A stretch of 64,000 bases of DNA from Microbacterium esteraromaticum (GTDB taxonomy: Bacteria; Actinomycetota; Actinomycetes; Actinomycetales; Microbacteriaceae), in the NCBI RefSeq assembly GCF_014084045.1, contig NZ_CP043732.1, positions 868,001 to 932,000 on the forward strand, read 5' to 3'. Below the pieces are notes generated by a model. It had not been told where the DNA came from. It saw only the letters and a program-made list of their open reading frames with translations, and did not search any database. Positions 62,118-64,000 of the stretch are shown one piece after another (positions within the stretch are counted from its first letter, which is position 1; the number at the start of each line of letters is the position of its first letter). A program made the position numbers and the translations under genes.

Positions 62118-62282
62118 ATGAATCAGAGCGACATGCTGTTCCTTGTGCTGATCAGCATCGGCCTCGCGTCGCTGACGCTCGTCACGATCCAGCTGCTCAA
62201 GCGGCCCCGCCGTGACAACCGCGGCGAGTGGTACGAGGGCCCGTGGGACGACGACGACACACCCCGAGGGCGCACGCGCTGA
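62118..62282 (+). CDS. Small single-span membrane protein (54 residues)
   Basis: An ATG seven bases after GGAGG opens 54 codons. One N-terminal hydrophobic helix (MLFLVLISIGLASLTLVTI) is followed by a basic turn (LKRPRRDNRG) and an acidic tail (WYEGPWDDDDTP). The stop overlaps the YdeI-like gene start (TGATG), so they are coupled. A TAGGCT box lies at 62093. I do not recognise a family. Confidence 0.65.
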   Translation: MNQSDMLFLVLISIGLASLTLVTIQLLKRPRRDNRGEWYEGPWDDDDTPRGRTR

Positions 62283-62851
62283 TGGGCGCTCTCGACGAGG
62301 GCGAGCGCATCTCGGCCGCGGATGCCGCCACCTGGCGCGCATGGCTCGAGGCGAACCACGCACGCACCGGCGGAGTGTGGCTGCTGCATGTTCGCCGCAC
62401 CGCACAGGACGGCGTCTCGTATGAGGACGCCGTGCGTCAGGCGCTCTGCTTCGGCTGGATCGACGGACCGGTGCGCACCTTCGACGACACCACCGTCGGA
62501 CAGTGGTTCTCGCCGCGCCGCCGCGGCAGCGGCTGGGCGGCGACCAACAAGGCCAGGCTCGCCGAGCTCGAGGCGGAGGGGCTGATGGCTCCCGCCGGCC
62601 TCCGGGTGATCGAGGCGGCGAAGGCCGACGGGTCGTGGACGATGCTCGACGGCCCAGAGGCCGGCATCGAGCCGGACGACCTCGCCGAGGCACTGGATGC
62701 CGTGCCCGCCGCGCGCGCGAACTGGGACGCCTTCCCCAAGTCGGTGAAGAAGCTCGGCCTCACGAATATCGCGACCGCCAAGCGCGCCGAGACCAGGGCA
62801 TCCCGCATCGCGAAGCTGGTCGCCGACGCCGCGGTGGGCAAGCGCCCCTGA
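62282..62851 (+). CDS. YdeI/OmpD-associated-family protein
   Basis: A 189-residue protein with family-typical segments SYEDAVRQALCFGWIDGPV, RTFDDTTVGQWFSPRRRGSG and WDAFPKSVKKLGLTNIATAK. Members are linked to polymyxin or other antimicrobial-peptide tolerance in some bacteria, but the mechanism is unsettled. It overlaps the 54-residue gene by one base, which fixes the start. Confidence 0.85.
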   Translation: MGALDEGERISAADAATWRAWLEANHARTGGVWLLHVRRTAQDGVSYEDAVRQALCFGWIDGPVRTFDDTTVGQWFSPRRRGSGWAATNKARLAELEAEGLMAPAGLRVIEAAKADGSWTMLDGPEAGIEPDDLAEALDAVPAARANWDAFPKSVKKLGLTNIATAKRAETRASRIAKLVADAAVGKRP

Positions 62852-62895
62852 CACCCTGCCGGGCCGATGCGCATCGGCGCCGAGACCGTGGGAAG

Positions 62896-62960
62896 GGGTC
62901 GAGACCCAGGGCTACTGCGGGTCGAGACCCAGGGCTACTGCGGGTCGAGACCCAGGTCGT
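62896..62960. repeat. 23-bp tandem repeat running into the 3' end of pyrE
   Basis: GGGTCGAGACCCAGGGCTAC plus three bases occurs at 62896 and 62919, and its first part again at 62942, where it encodes the last codons and stop of pyrE on the other strand. The gene's 3' end has been duplicated outward twice. Confidence 0.8.
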
Positions 62961-63495
62961 CGAGGTCGTAGGCCGCGAGCCACTGCAGGCCCTCGGCCTC
63001 GATGGCGGCCTGCGCGCCGGTCTTGCGATCGACGATCACGGCCACGGCGACGACCTCCGCGCCTTCGCGGCGCAGCACCTCGACGGCCTTCAGCGCGGAC
63101 TGACCGGTGGTCGAGGTGTCTTCGAGCACGATCACACGCTTGCCTGCGATGTCGGCGCCCTCGACCTGGCGGCCGCGGCCGTGATCCTTCGGCTCCTTGC
63201 GCACGACGAAGGCGTCGAGCGGGCGTGCGGATGCCACGGATGCGTGCATGACGGAGTTCGCGATCGGGTCGGCGCCGAGCGTCAGACCTCCGACCGCGGC
63301 GACGTCGTGGTCCTTGATGAGGTCGAGCATGATGCGCCCGATCGCCGGGGCGGCCCTGTGGTCGAGCGTGAGCTTGCGCATGTCGACGTAGTAGGTCGCC
63401 TTCTTGCCGCTCGACAGGGTGAAGTCGCCGTGGAACACGGCCTCGTCCTTGATGAGGTCTAGCAGGGCCTGGCGGTCTTCGGCGAGGGTGGTCAC
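62935..63495 (-). CDS. pyrE: Orotate phosphoribosyltransferase
   Basis: A 186-residue type I phosphoribosyltransferase making OMP from orotate and PRPP. The PRPP motif is VIVLEDTSTTGQSAL (about residue 130), FHGDFTLSSGKKATYYVDMR is the orotate-binding N-terminal signature, and VRKEPKDHGRGRQVEG is the flexible loop. GTG at 63495 lies seven bases after a TACACT box, pointing to a leaderless transcript. It is a single gene; the rest of the pyrimidine pathway is not in the window. Confidence 0.95.
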   Translation of the reverse strand: MTTLAEDRQALLDLIKDEAVFHGDFTLSSGKKATYYVDMRKLTLDHRAAPAIGRIMLDLIKDHDVAAVGGLTLGADPIANSVMHASVASARPLDAFVVRKEPKDHGRGRQVEGADIAGKRVIVLEDTSTTGQSALKAVEVLRREGAEVVAVAVIVDRKTGAQAAIEAEGLQWLAAYDLDDLGLDPQ

Positions 63496-63578
63496 GGCAT
63501 CCAGTGTATTCGCCGTCCGCCGTCGACCGCCTAGCCGGATGCCCGCAGCTCGCCTACCGTGGGACGAGGAGGTCACCC

Positions 63579-64000
63579 ATGTTCTCATTCGATCCCTACG
63601 CCGAACTCGCCGAGCTGCGCCCGGTGGCGCCGCTCGAGCTCACAAGCCCTGACTTCGCCGCCGGCGGGCCGCTGCCCGGCTTCGCGTGGTCGTCGGATCG
63701 GGCGGGTGAAGACCGGCACCCGACGCTCGAGTGGTCGGACCCTCCTGCCGGAACTCTCAGCTTCGCCGTCTCGTGCTTCGACCCCGACGCACCGACCGGC
63801 TCGGGCTTCTGGCACTGGGCCGCGTACAACCTTCCGCCCGACGTGCGTCGCCTCGACAGCGGCGACGGCACCTCGTCGAACCTGCCGCACGGCGCCGTCG
63901 TCCTCCCGAACGAGGCCCGCAAGGAGCGCTTCATAGGCGCGGCGCCCCCGGCCGGCACCGGCATCCACCGCTACTTCTTCGTCGTCGACGCGCTCGACGT
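63579..64000 (+). CDS. PEBP-family (YbhB/YbcL) protein, cut by window end
   Basis: An ATG after GAGGAGG opens a frame that runs beyond base 64000; 140 codons are visible. The signature FDPDAPTGSGFWHWAAYNLP and HGAVVLPNEARKE match Raf-kinase-inhibitor-like PEBP proteins, and HRYFFVVDALDV is the next conserved strand. These proteins bind anionic ligands; bacterial roles are unclear. It is divergent from pyrE. Confidence 0.88.
   Translation, partial: MFSFDPYAELAELRPVAPLELTSPDFAAGGPLPGFAWSSDRAGEDRHPTLEWSDPPAGTLSFAVSCFDPDAPTGSGFWHWAAYNLPPDVRRLDSGDGTSSNLPHGAVVLPNEARKERFIGAAPPAGTGIHRYFFVVDALD

Overview
The window is high-GC DNA with ATGA/GTGA gene coupling, frequent GTG starts and many leaderless starts (a TAnnnT box 6-8 nt before ATG or GTG). 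The heptamer GGATGCC/GGCATCC recurs throughout. Together with the gene content this points to an actinobacterium of the Microbacteriaceae, most likely Microbacterium. That assignment is inference from style and content. I see no rRNA, tRNA, CRISPR array, insertion sequence or phage gene; the window looks like chromosome with accessory catabolic islands.

Layout. 0-6 kb: an MHS-type transporter with an FMN-dependent 2-hydroxyacid dehydrogenase, then housekeeping singletons (GNAT, methyltransferase, HhH-GPD repair protein, DUF1801, a membrane protein, a nucleotidyltransferase). 6.0-19.1 kb: a LacI-controlled glycan locus made of an ABC importer without its ATPase, a GH20 hexosaminidase, two CxPSR sulfatases, a GH5-like hydrolase and a GH38 alpha-mannosidase. 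Two near-identical operators lie in its two divergent promoter regions. None of the enzymes has a signal peptide, so the model is import of a sulfated, probably N-glycan-derived oligosaccharide followed by desulfation and trimming in the cytoplasm. 19.2-21.4 kb: two small membrane proteins related to one at 4.8 kb, a 34-residue gene and a 161-bp tandem duplication. 21.4-26.9 kb: an operon of an NifS-like PLP enzyme, peptidase E, a DUF1177 protein and an OPT-family transporter, divergent from an IclR regulator with a clear operator.

27-40 kb: glycyl-tRNA synthetase, small enzymes, a TspO-like protein, a POT peptide transporter, a DHA2-like MFS exporter, a serine-hydrolase-fold protein that has lost its SxxK motif, and an M13 metallopeptidase. 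Several junctions carry ~100-bp intergenic tandem repeats. 39.2-42.7 kb: a TetR regulator divergent from an agmatine deiminase-amidase pair, separated by a 42-bp near-perfect palindrome.

42.9-53.6 kb: a complete type IV pilus locus. pilB runs rightward and converges on a leftward operon (major pilin, two minor prepilins, a PilX-like protein with a polymer-forming body, PilD, PilM, PilN, PilO, PilT, PilC). A strong hairpin after the major pilin probably lowers expression of the rest. 53.9-64 kb: DUF1992, a MATE gene broken by a one-base frameshift, an acyl-CoA dehydrogenase, a TrmH/SpoU-type methyltransferase, a manganese island (mntH with two operators, mntR), a decayed DUF1023-type hydrolase, a lipoprotein, a YdeI-like protein, pyrE and a PEBP-family protein cut by the window end.
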